Part shown: positions 1-11,292 of the stretch, in pieces | Layout of the letters: every line of letters starts with the position of its first letter | How positions within the stretch are numbered: the first letter of the stretch is position 1 | DNA from: Saussurea involucrata | Lineage: Eukaryota; Streptophyta; Magnoliopsida; Asterales; Asteraceae | Assembly (NCBI GenBank): GCA_033807775.1 | Contig: CM066321.1 | Span: 254,994,422 to 255,058,421, forward strand | Length of the DNA stretch: 64,000 nucleotides | Direction: 5' to 3' | Program-made: the position numbers and the translations under genes | Notes under the pieces: model-generated | What the model was told of the DNA's origin: nothing | Seen by the model: only the letters and a program-made list of their open reading frames with translations | Databases searched by the model: none

Positions 1-210
1 GCCATTCACATATGCAACTTTGTATACAGAGACGTTTTCCTTCTGTATGACTCCATAGCCTTTGATGTGTCCCTTCTTGTTGTCTCCAAAAGTTACAGAT
101 CCACCATCGTGTGTTTCTTTGTACGTGGATAGTAAACTTCTGTCGCCAGTCATGTGCCTTGAGCATCCGGAGTCAAGATACCAAATTGGCACAAAATGCT
201 TCTGTAAAAT
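1..210 (-). pseudogene. H protease (PR) N-terminal part, cut by the window edge
   Basis: The minus strand encodes the retropepsin active site of Copia elements, WYLDSGCSRHMTG, at about 185-145. It is followed by a stretch ending near VAYVNG at the window edge. The catalytic Asp lies in the D-S-G triad. The reading frame is minus one relative to the gag frame that ends at 213, and the pol frame is open only from a few codons before the gag stop. PR would release gag and pol proteins from the polyprotein. Whether the rest of pol is intact cannot be seen. Confidence 0.75.
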
Positions 211-212
211 AA

Positions 213-3200
213 TCACAGAGACTTAGGTACCCATATCCACATGGGTCCAATATTGTTAGAATTTTTCATGTTTGCCTTAGCATTCTTGAAATACATTTTA
301 TCTTTTGTAGAAGAATCAGATTGTTTCTTTCTAGGTTCTGACTTTGGAGGTTGAATTTTAGTGGAGAGAAAGCAATATGGACTTGAGAAGTGATTATTCA
401 ATTTGAACATAAGATCAAAGCAATGACAATATTGAATATGAGACGTGATTTGCTTGAACTTTTCATTGAATTTATTGAACTGAGCCACAGAGGCATTACA
501 TTCTTTCTTAACATTAGATTTTTATTACAAGAAGATCTATGAGTACTAGAATGTTGATTGCAAAAGCTTTGTTTAGTTCTTGCCTTCTGTGAGTCTCTTC
601 TGTGTGAACATCTTTCTTCACTGCCACAGAGGAAAAAGATTTGTTAACTTTAGGCCATGTTCCCTTTTGTTGCCAAGTGGTATTTTCGTTAATTTGCATT
701 AAAGGTTTTGAAAATTTTGAACTTTTAGGATCTACAAAGGTCTTCTTTAACCTATCAAGCTCAGCAGAGGTTTTGACTTGTAAATACGTGTTCAGAAAAT
801 CTGGGCAGATAGGTATCTATGTGATTTTCTCTTTTGGGGAAATAGTTCTGTTAAGAACTTCAGAGGAGAATTTAACATCCTCTGTTGCATAGTGAACTAT
901 CCCTGACGTAACATCAGTCACTAAGTCGTCAGAAGATGAATCTTCCTCATATACAGAGGTTGATTCATCTCTTTCGACAGAGGATGGAGTTTCCGAGAAT
1001 GTATCATACGAGCTTTCTTCCTCTGTAAAATAATTTTCATAGATGGCAGAGGTTTCTGATAAGATCTCTTTAGCGAGAATTTTATCTACAGAAGATGTAC
1101 AGAAGTTTTCTACAACGTTTGTTTTCCATACTTCCAAAATTTCCTTTTCAATTGTTTCTGTAAGTTTTTCTTCTGAAAAAGTGGGTGTAAATTCAGGAGC
1201 TTCTGCTGATAATTTCTTTTCAACATTTATCATACAGACAAAAGCAACCTGCGTTTGAGTCTCTAGTTTACCAAACTTAAAGATACTAATCTGATCTTGC
1301 GTTTTCAGATATTTCTTTGGTTTGATTCCTCTATTGACAGAGGTTGAAGATGATGAATCTGTGTTTTCAAACCACACATTGATCATCTTCGTATGTTTCC
1401 TTAAGTGAGGTTCCACAGAGATTTTAGCCCTTTTACTTACAGAGAGTAAGTTTGGAAAATCTGGTTTGTTTGTTTTTCCCAACACAAACAGAGAAGACAG
1501 AGGTTTAATTCTTTTGCCTTCAACACCTAGGGTAATATCATCGTACCCTATACCTCGTCTTCCTATTTGTGAGTTTACTTTTTCATAAACCTTCTGTGCA
1601 TCTTTATAGTTTTTGAGTAAAACTTCTCTTTTGAGTAGATCTTGCCAAAGTACCTCTCTCTCTCTTTGAAAGTATTCCTTGAGAGCTCTTTTGTTTTGAT
1701 TTTTAACTCCGAGGATAATTCAGAAATTTGTTTTTTTAAAGGATCTAGATTTTTGTTCCAATTCTTTTCTATTCTCACTTTTTCTTCAAAAATTTTGGCT
1801 TTTTCTTGAGTGAGAAGCCGTACTTCTCTCTCATTAAAGGTGAGTCTTTTCTGAATGCCTACATTTAATTCTTTTAGTTCAATCATTTCAATAAGTTTAA
1901 GTGAATCATCATCTACAGAATTAGTACAAGAGGTAGAGTTTGAAGTGGATACCTCAGTGTTAGTGCCGGAGTCGACTTCTGCCATGCCACAAAATAGGGC
2001 ATTGGTTGTGTATTCTTCGTCAGAGGTAGAGTCTGACTCGAAGTCCTCTTTATTCGCCTCAGAATGCCCTTTGTTCGCCATCAGGGATTTTTGTGCATAA
2101 TACTCAGCCTTCTTTTTGTAAAAAGCTGAGTCCTTTTGTGGGCGATTTGATCTGCTTCTGCACTCATTAGCGAAATGACCTGGCTTCCCGCAGTTGAAAC
2201 AGCATTGGGAAGTGTTTCCAGCACGATCGTCGGATTTTTGTCGGTCTCCACCTTTCTCCGATCGGCATTCGTTTGCGTAATGACCAGGCTTACCACATTT
2301 GTAGCATTCTTGTTGTATGTGGCTCATCTTGTCATCTGTCCTCTGTCGGTCACTACTTCTGTAGTTTCTGACGCTTGACCTCTGTCGGTCACTTCTATCA
2401 TCTGACCTCTGTCGGTCACTTGATTCTTCTCTTCTTCCGTTATCTCTACAGTCACCTTGGTTGTCTCTGCCATATCGATCATTTCATGAACCTCTTTGGT
2501 TTCCTCTGAACTCTCTTGTCAACAGAGCTAAGGATTTAGCTAATGACGCAAGAGTTATCTCTTCTTCTATCAGCTCGTCTTCTTCGCTATCAATTATCAC
2601 TATCTTCTTCTTTTCCTTTTTCTTCTCCTTTGTTGCTTTCTCATTTCTTGGTCTCTCTGTAGCCTCTGTAGATTTACTAACCAATGCATATGGTGCAATG
2701 GTTAGTGTTTTAGCCTGTGCTATTTGAGGTTCTTGTGCGGCTAGTGTTCCATAGAGATCAGAGAGAGTCCATGAGTCTAGATCTTGGTTTGTTTGTAAGG
2801 ACATAGACAGCTGGAGCCATTCATCATTCAGGCTTTTTAGAACACATGACATTATTTTCTTCTGAGGTTCTGTGAATGCCAGACTTTCTACATTTGTTTA
2901 TGAGAGAGTTGAACCTTTCGTACGTCGTTTGCAGAGATTCTGTTGCAGAGGCTCTGAATGCATGATATTCATTTATGTACTGTGCCCTTTGGTTCTTCTG
3001 TGTTTTAGCACCCCCTTCCAACTGTCTTTCTAATTCTTTCCAAAGATCGTGCGCAGTTTCGCATGCATCTAAGGATTGAAAAGGTTCGTTGGGGATAGCC
3101 ATTATCAATATTCTTTTTGTTTTCTGTGCAACTTCATCTTCTGCCTTATCTTCATTTGACCATTCTTCTTTTGGCTTCGGTTTTTGATGTTCAGGGATTT

Positions 3201-3403
3201 CAGGAGATTCAGCAGTAGCTGATACTCGGGGTACTACTATCATGGGAACATGAGGAAGGTTGTAAAGATATTGTACTAGATTTTTTTCCAGTACCCTCAA
3301 AGAAATGGACCATTCTTATTTTCCATTGAGGATACTCATCTCGAAGGAGAGTAGGAGGCTTGGTGAGTGAACCAGCAGTAAAGAAGTTATTTGTATTTGT
3401 CAT
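213..3403 (-). pseudogene. H gag polyprotein, frameshifted
   Basis: The start codon at 3403 gives MTNTNNFFTAGSLTKPP, the usual start of Sirevirus-like gag. A UBN2/gag-polypeptide domain follows in two further frames (3300-2824 and 2852-2484). Next come two CCHC zinc knuckles, CYKCGKPGHYANEC (about 2306-2265) and CFNCGKPGHFANEC (about 2201-2160), then a Lys/Glu-rich predicted coiled coil (to 1575) and an acidic Ser-rich tail (1485-817). The end is WVPKSL and a TGA at 213-215. At least three frame changes split it, so it is dead. It would form the capsid and bind genomic RNA. The long tail after the knuckles is shared with A. Serine/aspartate-rich segments sit around the knuckles. Confidence 0.8.
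2338..2420 (-). repeat. Short tandem-like repeat in H gag (three CTCTGTCGGTCACT units)
   Basis: The unit CTCTGTCGGTCACT occurs three times on the plus strand near 2341, 2380 and 2406, with spacers of about 10-25 bases. On the gag strand it encodes an Arg/Asp/Ser-rich segment just upstream of the first zinc knuckle. The surrounding reading frame is uncertain because of frameshifts. Confidence 0.65.
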
Positions 3404-3592
3404 TGTAAAGGTTCTGAAAAGTTAGTATGATTAAAGAGTATGAGTCTGATGATCTGGAAAGTTTTCTGGGTTTAAACAGTTCCCAGAGTACACTTTAATG
3501 GAGTTTTAACCTAGAAATGAGGAAAAAAAGGAATGATGTCTATCACCAATCTTGTAACTAAGAGGATCACTTGATATTGAAAATCAAGGTAG
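3404..3592 (-). other. H 5' untranslated leader
   Basis: This is non-coding sequence between the PBS and the gag start of H. I see no ORF or structured signal beyond the leader position itself. Confidence 0.6.
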
Positions 3593-3604
3593 GCTCTGAT
3601 ACCA
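3593..3604 (-). promoter_or_regulatory. H primer binding site (initiator tRNA-Met)
   Basis: The plus-strand sequence GCTCTGATACCA is the reverse complement of TGGTATCAGAGC, the canonical plant LTR-retrotransposon PBS. It is two bases from the LTR end, which fixes the LTR border at 3607. Confidence 0.95.
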
Positions 3605-3606
3605 AT

Positions 3607-4439
3607 TGTTGGTTCCCGGTTTTGTTTTAAACAAGATTAACAGATCTATTAGTTCAAGTTTATGTTTGGTGCGGAAGAGTATTTGAAGAACTAACAAATA
3701 TGATTGATAGATTTAGAACACAGTATAAATAAACAGTGAACAGGAAATAATATCTCAAAGTTTACTGAATATATATATATATATATATATCAAGAACATT
3801 TTTAAAAACAGTGAGTAAGCAAAGCTTTTAAAACAGATATGACTCTCAAAGTATATAAGCTATATGTTCTTGATGTTTTTATCTCTTAATTCTCGATTAG
3901 GAAGAACTCAACATGAGTCATCCTTATATACTACTCTAAGGGGACCATAAAGCATAAGCTACTATTCAGAACGGACGGTATGAATAGTGGAACGCATGGC
4001 ATGAACAGTTGGACGTGCTGTATTGCATTTAATGCAACAGACGTCTATTATGTACTAAGCCCTATTGAATCCAATCAGAGTTTGACACGTTGAAGATGGA
4101 CAGGGCATGCTACCATGCAAGTTTATGAACAGGTCCAGTAACAGTAGAAAGATATTATAAATATCTTCAGGTCTTTTAGAGAGGACCACAGAGGCTCTAT
4201 AAAGTGTTACAGAGGTTCTACGGTCTGGTCCTTTGTAGAGCAGTCTTCACCGGATTCCGAGTCTTTGGTCTTCTTTGTGCGTATCACAGAGCTTCTGTAG
4301 GACGCCTTTTTAGCTTCTGTACCTTCTTGACCTTGATCTCTCGGTAAGTTCGGCAGAGCCTCTGTAAGAGGCTTTCTTTACTTAGCCTATTTTTCACTAC
4401 TTCAAAATACTTCTATGATTAGGAAGATTGAAGCTAACA
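3607..4439 (-). repeat. H 5' LTR (833 bp)
   Basis: The ends are TGTTGGTTCC (3607) and AAGCTAACA (4439), read on the plus strand, with TG...CA termini. The PBS at 3593-3604 fixes one border. The other is fixed by the abrupt start of B-family LTR sequence at 4440. It contains an AT dinucleotide run at 3769-3790 and repeated CAGAG/CTCTG words between 4185 and 4370. Its last 80 bases resemble the end of the A 3' LTR, but A's LTR is only 331 bp. Confidence 0.8.
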
Positions 4440-4532
4440 GATACATATCAATAAACAATTTAGAAAAGTAAAAATCGTGTGTTTGTATTTAACCCCCTTC
4501 TACAAACTTGTATAACCTTTTCGGGACCAACA
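4440..4532 (+). repeat. G 5' LTR, terminal 93 bp
   Basis: It matches the reverse complement of the start of the B LTRs (33534 and 60064), including the stretch that turns into a C-rich run, and ends GGGACCAACA. The upstream part was displaced by insertion of H. Confidence 0.85.
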
Positions 4533-4534
4533 AG

Positions 4535-4546
4535 TGGTATCAGAGC
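4535..4546 (+). promoter_or_regulatory. G primer binding site
   Basis: TGGTATCAGAGC lies two bases after the LTR terminal CA. It gives plus-strand orientation. Confidence 0.95.
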
Positions 4547-4616
4547 AGATTGTTTAACCTCAGAAAGAAGATTTTGCTTATACTAATTTATTTTCTCTTC
4601 CTTGCTATTTTCTAAA

Positions 4617-5997
4617 ATGGCTAACACGACAAACACAAACTATATAGACAATGGTTCTCTTGCAAAACCCCCTAGATTTTCCAGAGATAACTTTAATCTG
4701 TGGAAAATAGGATGATGCTCTTCTTGGAAGGTGTAGATCCTACTATGCCTTACATCGAGAATGGTCTATATGTCCCTGTAAGGATTGACCCTGAAGTTCC
4801 AGGCACTGCTACTAGAGCTGTCATTCCTGAAAGAATCATTCCCAGGGAAGTTCACACTTGGACTGATGAAGACAAGAAGAAGGTGGCTTTCGACACTAAA
4901 GCCAGATCTATCATCTCTATGGCTCTTCCTGACGAAGTCTACCATTCCGTCATGAACCTGAAAACCTCCAAATCCATGTGGGACACAATCTGTGTTCAAT
5001 ATGATGGTAAATCTGAAGTCCAGGACTCAAGAAAAATCAACTTGATAAGACAGTACGAAAGCTTCATTTGTGGTAAGAATGAAACTCTCTCTGAAGTACA
5101 TCAGCGGTTTAACTGTTTAATTATTGACCTAAAAACCGTTGGTAAGAAGTATTCTAACTTTGAGATCCTAACAAAGTTTCTAGAATGTCTACCTGAAAGC
5201 TGGGACAGTTATTCAATGTGTCTCAAACTATCAAAGGATCTAAAATCTATTACCCTCTCTACCTTATTTAGCATTATGCTCAATCATGAGCAGTCGTGTC
5301 ATCTTAAGAAGAATCTTGTAAAAGATTCCAAAAGCCTACCTGTTGCTTTACTCTCAGAGTCACCTTCCACTCAGCGATCAACTATAACTATCACTGAATT
5401 GGAAACTAACTCTGAATGCTCATCAGATGCTGATCCTTCAGATCTTGATGAATCTCTGGCACTCCTAACTAATACATTCAGGAGATTCGCCAGAAAGAGT
5501 AACTTCAGAAGAAACAAACCTCTTGCACTTACTGACAAGCCAAAATCATCAACCCCTGTTGATAAGGCAACTGCTACCTGCTTTAACTGTGACAAAGTAG
5601 GACACTTTGCTAGTGAATGCAGGTCTAAGAAAGTCTTCAAACCCTCATCTTCTTCCTACAATAAATCCTCTAACCCTAGGGATAGAGATGACAAATACAA
5701 GGAGCTGAAAGAAAAATATTCAAAGGTGAAAAGCTTTATGAAGAAAGGCAAAGGCTTGGTCGCTGACTTCGACTGGGCTGCCTCTGACACTAAAGAATCA
5801 TCTGACTCTAAAGATGATGATGAGGCCAATCTCTGCCTCATGGCAAAAGTAGAAGACAAGAAAGAAAATTCTAAAATTCCCTCTACTTCAACTTCTACCT
5901 CTAAGGTATCAACTTCCTTCTTTACTAATCTTTTAGATATTAATGAAGCTGATAGTCTTCGGAAAATCGATCTTCTGACTGTAAATGTATATGAAAT
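4617..5997 (+). pseudogene. G gag (UBN2 plus zinc knuckle), frameshifted and truncated by A
   Basis: The ATG at 4617 opens MANTTNTNYIDNGSLAKPP, the same start as B gag. A one-base deletion near 4695 ends this frame early; the rest reads from 4700 in the next frame. Visible parts are a UBN2-type capsid domain (about 4850-5300), one CCHC knuckle CFNCDKVGHFASEC near 5578-5620, and a Lys-rich then acidic/Ser tail with the FTNLLDINEADSLRKIDLL segment shared with B. Homology to B stops at about 5995, where A begins; the residues the frame adds after 5998 are LTR-encoded and not gag. It lacks protease and pol in this window. Confidence 0.85.
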
Positions 5998-6328
5998 TGT
6001 TGATCCTAATATAGACTCAATAATGATATTAATCTCGATAGTTCGAACTAACATGTATGCGAAAGCGTTTTAAAAGAACTAAAGAGATGCTCGGTAGATA
6101 GTACACACAGAATCAAACAAGTGAAGTATTAATAAAAAAGAGTTTAGCTCAAAGATTCACTTTCTATTGAATCGTCATAAAACACCAAGAACACCGTAAG
6201 TGTGTGTAATACAGTAAAGTATGCCTTAATCTGGTGTGTGTACTTGGTGTCTTGGCAGAGGCTCTGTCGATGATCTTAACTTAGCCTATTTTTCAATACT
6301 TCTTTAAACATAGAAGTTGGAGCTAACA
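5998..6328 (-). repeat. A 3' LTR (331 bp)
   Basis: It starts TGTTGATCC where G gag homology ends and finishes GGAGCTAACA directly before a polypurine tract (antisense CTCCCCCTAA). The last 80 bases resemble the H LTR end. It is short for this lineage, so an internal deletion is possible. The matching 5' LTR is outside the window, so the border rests on terminal dinucleotides, PPT position and the G homology break. Confidence 0.7.
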
Positions 6329-6341
6329 ATCTCCCCCTAAG
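6329..6341 (-). promoter_or_regulatory. A polypurine tract
   Basis: The sense strand reads TTAGGGGGAG immediately 5' of the 3' LTR. It primes plus-strand DNA synthesis in LTR elements. Confidence 0.8.
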
Positions 6342-6517
6342 TATTGAAAAATGAAAATTTGGAAGTTGCATGGTTTTCTAAGCTAAGAACACAACAAGAG
6401 GTGAACATTTGACCTCTGTAAAAGATTTTACTTTTCATATAAGGTTATGCCAGACGCACTTACATTCATTTACATTGCAGAGCATGAAAATAAGCAAAAG
6501 TAAGATAGTGGCGGATG
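6342..6517 (-). other. A 3' untranslated spacer between aORF stop and PPT
   Basis: This is non-coding sequence of about 180 bp. No other feature is seen. Confidence 0.5.
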
Positions 6518-8227
6518 TCAGACTCTGGTGTTTGGGAAGTCATTGATTTTCCTTGTGAGTCCTCCATCTCTGAGTTCACGATACATTCTGATGCAGAGGT
6601 TTCTGAAGTTGATGACCGAGTCGATGACCTCTATTAGCCTGTTGGCGTGGGTTAGATTCATGAACTTTGATCCTCTGTGTTCCAAGAGGTTGGCTCTGAA
6701 CTCGAGCAGAGTACTTGTTGCATACTTCTGGCAATCAATCTCTAGGAACAACTTTAATTTTCCAGCAGGATCACGAAAGACATACCCGATCTTTGGACTT
6801 GTGATAATTGTGTTCGGTCTGATGTCAGCAGAGGAGGGGCAGTCGTCTTCTGGTGGTAGGAGATTTATTCTTCTTACTCCAAGGTCGAGTCCCACTTGAA
6901 AGTCTGTCAGGCTATATAGCAGAAGATTTTCGCACATGGCCTTCTTGATTACATCGTATGCTCTTTGGACTTCAAGTCTGGTGTTATAGTTCTGCCTTGC
7001 CTAACTCAGAAGCTCTGGTAGGTCATAGGGGCTTAGATTTCTCAGATCTGCATCTGAGAATTTGTTGTCATGTCTGTCGGCCCTTTTGACGTGATAGAGG
7101 TTGTAGTAAATTTGTGTGCCTCTGGTGTGGGAAAGCTTGCAGTAGATGACTTTTTCAATTCTTGAGTTTGAGAAGACTTGGTGGGCAGGTTTGGCTTTAT
7201 CTCTGTTGAAGTCTTCTTGCATCTGCTTCAGCATATCATGTTTCAGAATGGATGGTGGCAGAGGATCATTGACGGCTCTGCTGTAGAGGTACTTATACCC
7301 CAGCTCTTCCATTTGTCTTTGAGGAACATGGGGTGGTGGCATGGGTTACCGCAGAGCCTTAAGGTAGCTGATCAGTTGGGCCACCCGGTCTTCTGATGGC
7401 TTCGCCTTTGGATCTATGACGAGCTTGGATGACATAGGAGTTATTTCGAAGGCCTAGTCTTCTTCTTCTGGGTTAGGAGTAACAAAGGCATCAAAAGAGC
7501 TCTTTAGCAGTTTTTCTGTTGGTTGATGCTTTTGCTTCTTGGGTTTCGGTTCCTCTATAATGATGGACATTCCTTTGTCCTTGGCCTTAGGCTGTTGTTT
7601 TTCTGTTTGTTTTGTCAATTGAGCCTCTGTGGTCTTTGTTGGAGGTGCCTCTGTTGGTTTGACAGGGGACTTGGTTGGTGATGTGGTTTTGGTTTAGGGT
7701 TTGGTTGGTGATGTTTCTGCGGTTTTGCTCAGATATTTTCTTTGTTTTTGAGCTAATGTTTTGGTTCGGGATTTGGCCTTAGGCTCTTCTGTTGTTTTGG
7801 GTGTAGGGGATGGTAGCTTTGTTTCTTCTGTTCGTTTAGGTGTTGGGGATGGCAGGTTGGTTTCTTCTGTTGGTTTTGGTGTTGGGGAAGGAAGGTCGTC
7901 TTCTGAAGAAGTAAGGATTTGGACATGCTCAGTTGCAATCTTTGGTTTGGGTGAGGGCATGTTCTCCTGTTGAGATGTTTCCACAGAGGTGGGTATTTCC
8001 TCTGTGGTCTTCCTCTGTTGTTGATCTTCAGGGGTTGGAGGTATTTGGGTTAGTGGTTCGGCAATAAGTGGTGGTGCTGGCAGACCTCTGTTAGTAGCTC
8101 TCTCTGACCTCTTCTCCCCCTCAGGATGATCTGATGGTCCTTCTGAATCATCATCAGAGTCATCATGTCCTCTGTCCGTTGTACCTTCTGCTCGACATGT
8201 GGAGGATATCTTCTTCGGCTGAGTGGC
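6518..8227 (-). pseudogene. A aORF, C-terminal part (interrupted by E at 8228)
   Basis: This is one frame (pieces 8233-7694, 7342-7001, 6937-6518) broken only by in-frame stops, including TAG/TAA-type changes near 7694 and 7001. It has an acidic Ser/Asp stretch, a long Pro/Thr/Lys-rich repeat-like segment (repeated SPTPK-type units around 7760-7930) and a globular C-terminal part. That part contains FSDADLRNLSPYDLPEL and SLTDFQVGLDLGVRRINLL, which match the F aORF (FSEADFKNLRPLDF; YLTDFQMAID). No named function is known to me. Such ORFs downstream of pol in Sireviruses are often called env-like; I see no signal peptide or membrane segment here. Confidence 0.75.
8223..8227. repeat. E target-site duplication, left copy (GTGGC)
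   Basis: It is identical to 20330-20334. This shows that the true right border of the E insertion is 20329, not the end of its second full LTR at 19260. Confidence 0.9.
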
Positions 8228-11200
8228 TGTCACACCCCGCTAAAGCGGAAACACGGAATGTGCAGCTCAAGTTTCATAGCAAAAGTTACAAGATCACAAC
8301 AACCATCAAAATACATTCAAAGGTCAAACCTTGTATTTTACAATTGTTTTTACGGAAGGGAAATGAACATAAAATTTAAAGATAGTAAAGAAAGGTTCAT
8401 CACGTGTAGCCTTCCTAATCCTAACCTTAAGAACGTTCTCCTGAAAGGCATGTAAATGAGAGTGTCAACTAATGCACTAGTTGGTGAGATCACAGGTTTA
8501 ATGAGTATAACATTGTTTGCCATCACAAAATAGTTTAAATCCACACATGGGATAAAATAATACGGTTATAAAACCACTTATTTGCCATTGCAAAATAGTT
8601 TAGATCCACACAAGGGATAAATAAAACGGTTATCAGAACCACTTGCTCGAGGTAATCATATGTAAAATGCTAAGTTATTGAGCCCGTTACCCGACCTATA
8701 CCGACATAATTTGCCCCTACCACAACGGTGGAATCATTCCACATACGCGCATGTTCTATCACCAACAATACGCAATACAACAATAATTATGCACTCAAAC
8801 AAGCGCTACTTGTGAGTGGGGGTGTCAACCCAAATAACGTTATTCATAATTACCAACAGCTCACACTCGTGAGTTAAACGGGTAACGTATACGTGAACGG
8901 GGACTTTATACATGATAGCAAAAGAAACTCAAACTTAAAACATTTGCAATAACATAGATACCATAGAGCATAAATAAGCAAGCTTCGTGTTTTCAAGAAG
9001 ACGAAATAATCGGTGTGTAAAATAGTTGTAGTAACCACATGCTTTTCACCCCAAAATATGTAAAACATTGAAAAAGGGGCTGTGAATACTCACTTGATAC
9101 GTGATAGAATCCAGGAATCTCCCACAAATACTCCGAGATGATCCTACTTCAAACCTATGAACGTAAGGTCACTAGTGAGTTCTCAATCTCGAAGGTTCGG
9201 TACTAATTATCCAAATCATCATAAAATGCCTTGTTGTGTTTTAATATTATAACGTAATAAACGTATACATTGTCCTTCTTAGATTAAAGTTTCCAAAAAT
9301 TCGTCCCAATAAGTAACGAAAAGGGTTTTAAAGAACATAAACATATATAGTACATATATATGTATAACCCGAAATTTTATCGTAACGACGATAAAATTAG
9401 GGGTCGTAAACGAAATGACAATATTTAAATGTATAAATATATAGACATAATATATATTTATACTCCACTATTTCATCATAAAATGATGAAATGGGATCAA
9501 GAATAAAATGCATAAATATATATAAATATATTATATATATAAACATTCCACAATTTCATAATAAAAGATGAAAAGGGATAAAGAATAAATAAAATGCATA
9601 AATAAAAGACATAAATAAATTGCATAAATAAAAGATATACTTATATACTCCACTATTTCATCATGAAATGATGAAATGGGATTAGAAATAGTCCTTATAA
9701 TAAATAATAAATTGTCCTTTACTGTCCAGAATTTGATGTCACTTTGTGTCCAACTTTGGGTAACTTCCAGGTATAAATAAATCATGAAATTTTATATCCA
9801 TTAAGTTCAATGAGTTAGGAAACTTTTGGAATTAGTTTCATAATTTTTGAAGGCGTATAAGTACATGAAATAATAGACGACGTAAAATCCGACAGAATAT
9901 TTTGCTGTTTGCATCCGGATTTTGTGAGGACTGTTTGATAAATGAAATCTTTGAGTTTTTGAATGAAACCACTTGGGTTTGAATCTTAACACACAAAAAT
10001 GAATTCCAGAAAAAGAATCACTCCATTTGGAGTTAAAATGAGTGATATATTACTCTTTGAAGTGAGGTGTAATTTCTGGCAGCAAGCTGTCCAATCAACA
10101 CCTTGTGCATGTGCACCCAACTAGACTTTTAAACCAAAATTCTTATTCCTTTGCATGCAAAATCCGATTTGACTCTCATCCATACAAATATTTTCAGTTC
10201 CCAAACATATTTATGATCCATTTAAAATTCATGCAAAACAACCATCAACTCAAGCTTTGAATACTTTTTGTAAAAGACCCAATATTGAAGATTGTTGATG
10301 TTCTTGCCAAGAACATCAACATGCAACCAAAAATTAAGTATTTTGAGCTCATGCATGTGGGTTTAAATGTGTTTTTAGTGGTTTTCAAAGATACATTCAT
10401 AAGACTCTTGAACAAAAATGATGGATCTTTCAAGATTACTACATGCATGTGTTTAAAATGTTCATCTTTGATCTTAACTTTGGTTTGATTTTGGTTTCGC
10501 CATCTTTTACTAACAAAAGATGTTATGATGGTAAATCTACAAACATTAAGACCCATAAAGATGATTTTAAAAGATGTGAAGAAAGTGTAACAAAAAGATG
10601 AAGATCATACTTTTAAAAATGCAAGAATATGAAAAAGACTTAAAAGAATGTGTGTGGATTTTACCCAACACACTTATGTTTACCTTAGATTGCCTTGGAC
10701 TCTTGTAGTATAAGAGTTTAGGGGCTGGAGTTGTGATGAAGGTTTGAAGGTTTGAAGATGAAGATATGAAGATTTGAAGGTGGAGAGAGAGAGAGAGGGA
10801 TGATACTTGAGAGAAAATGCAAGTAAAAGAAATGATTCAAAAATGAAATGTAAGGTTTATTTTATAGAAATAGGGAGAGAGGGGGGGGGGGGGGGTTATT
10901 AATAAAAAAAATATAAATACTAAAGATAAATGTTGTATTATTGGTTAGATATAAAAATACTTGTATTCTCCTAAACTTAAAATACCAAGTAATTATAAAA
11001 CAAAGTACTTTCATATATAATATGATTGAAATATATAAATTATCAATTACATAAATACTTGTAGTATATAAATATTTTAGGTTGGCATTTTATGAGATTT
11101 ATGGATAATTTCCTAATTTAAGGATTTCTTAGGCAAAATTTCTCAATTTTTCCTATTGTACCGGGTTTACTGCTACAATTGCACTGTGTAAACTATGCCA

Positions 11201-11258
11201 TAAAAATGAGGTATCCAAAACAGTTCTAACCTGAGATGTGAATTTGACAGTTGTCACA
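8228..11258 (-). repeat. E 3' LTR (3031 bp)
   Basis: It begins TGTCACACCCC and ends GTTGTCACA, with TG...CA termini. It is non-coding. It contains three copies of a hairpin-prone unit around CTATTTCATCAT / ATGATGAAATGGG (9462-9510, 9545-9600, 9645-9690) and a long G run near 10880. The right LTR lacks 26 bp present here near 9910, between two CTGTTTG direct repeats. Small ORFs in it are not supported as genes. Confidence 0.9.
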
Positions 11259-11270
11259 GTCTCCCCCGGT
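11259..11270 (-). promoter_or_regulatory. E polypurine tract
   Basis: The sense strand reads ACCGGGGGAGAC next to the LTR end at 11258. Confidence 0.75.
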
Positions 11271-11292
11271 TAGAAGAATTTCGTCCCGAAAT

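Larger units (their letters stand above)
1..4439 (-). mobile_element. Element H: Copia (Sirevirus-like) retrotransposon, 5' half
   Basis: On the minus strand, from right to left, the order is 5' LTR (4439-3607), PBS, gag and the start of protease; the rest of pol and the 3' LTR lie left of the window. The PBS and the protease motif DSGCSRHMTG identify it as Copia. Its gag C-terminus closely resembles that of element A (62599-64000), so H and A are relatives. It appears to be inserted in the LTR of G, because B-type LTR sequence starts right after base 4439. The TSD cannot be checked because the left end is not in view. Confidence 0.85.
4440..5997 (+). mobile_element. Element G: plus-strand fragment of a B-family Copia (LTR end, PBS, gag)
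   Basis: It is bounded on the left by H (inserted in its 5' LTR) and on the right by A (inserted in its gag). It contains the last 93 bp of a 5' LTR matching the reverse complement of the B LTR, a PBS and most of gag. The rest of G should lie beyond both window ends. It is the oldest layer visible here and runs opposite to its relative B. Confidence 0.85.

Noticed and set aside
3769..3790. AT dinucleotide run as a promoter element
   Set aside because: A plain microsatellite; no conserved position in the relative A LTR.
4700..6073. A 457-codon plus-strand ORF as a complete gene
   Set aside because: The first part of the gag is in another frame (start 4617), and the last 25 codons are encoded by the inserted A LTR.
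8134..8544. ORFs of 60-100 codons in the E LTRs (also repeated at 16291-16577, 8874-9068, 10245-10556)
   Set aside because: They lie in long LTRs, occur on both strands, show no domain and merely repeat because the LTR is repeated.
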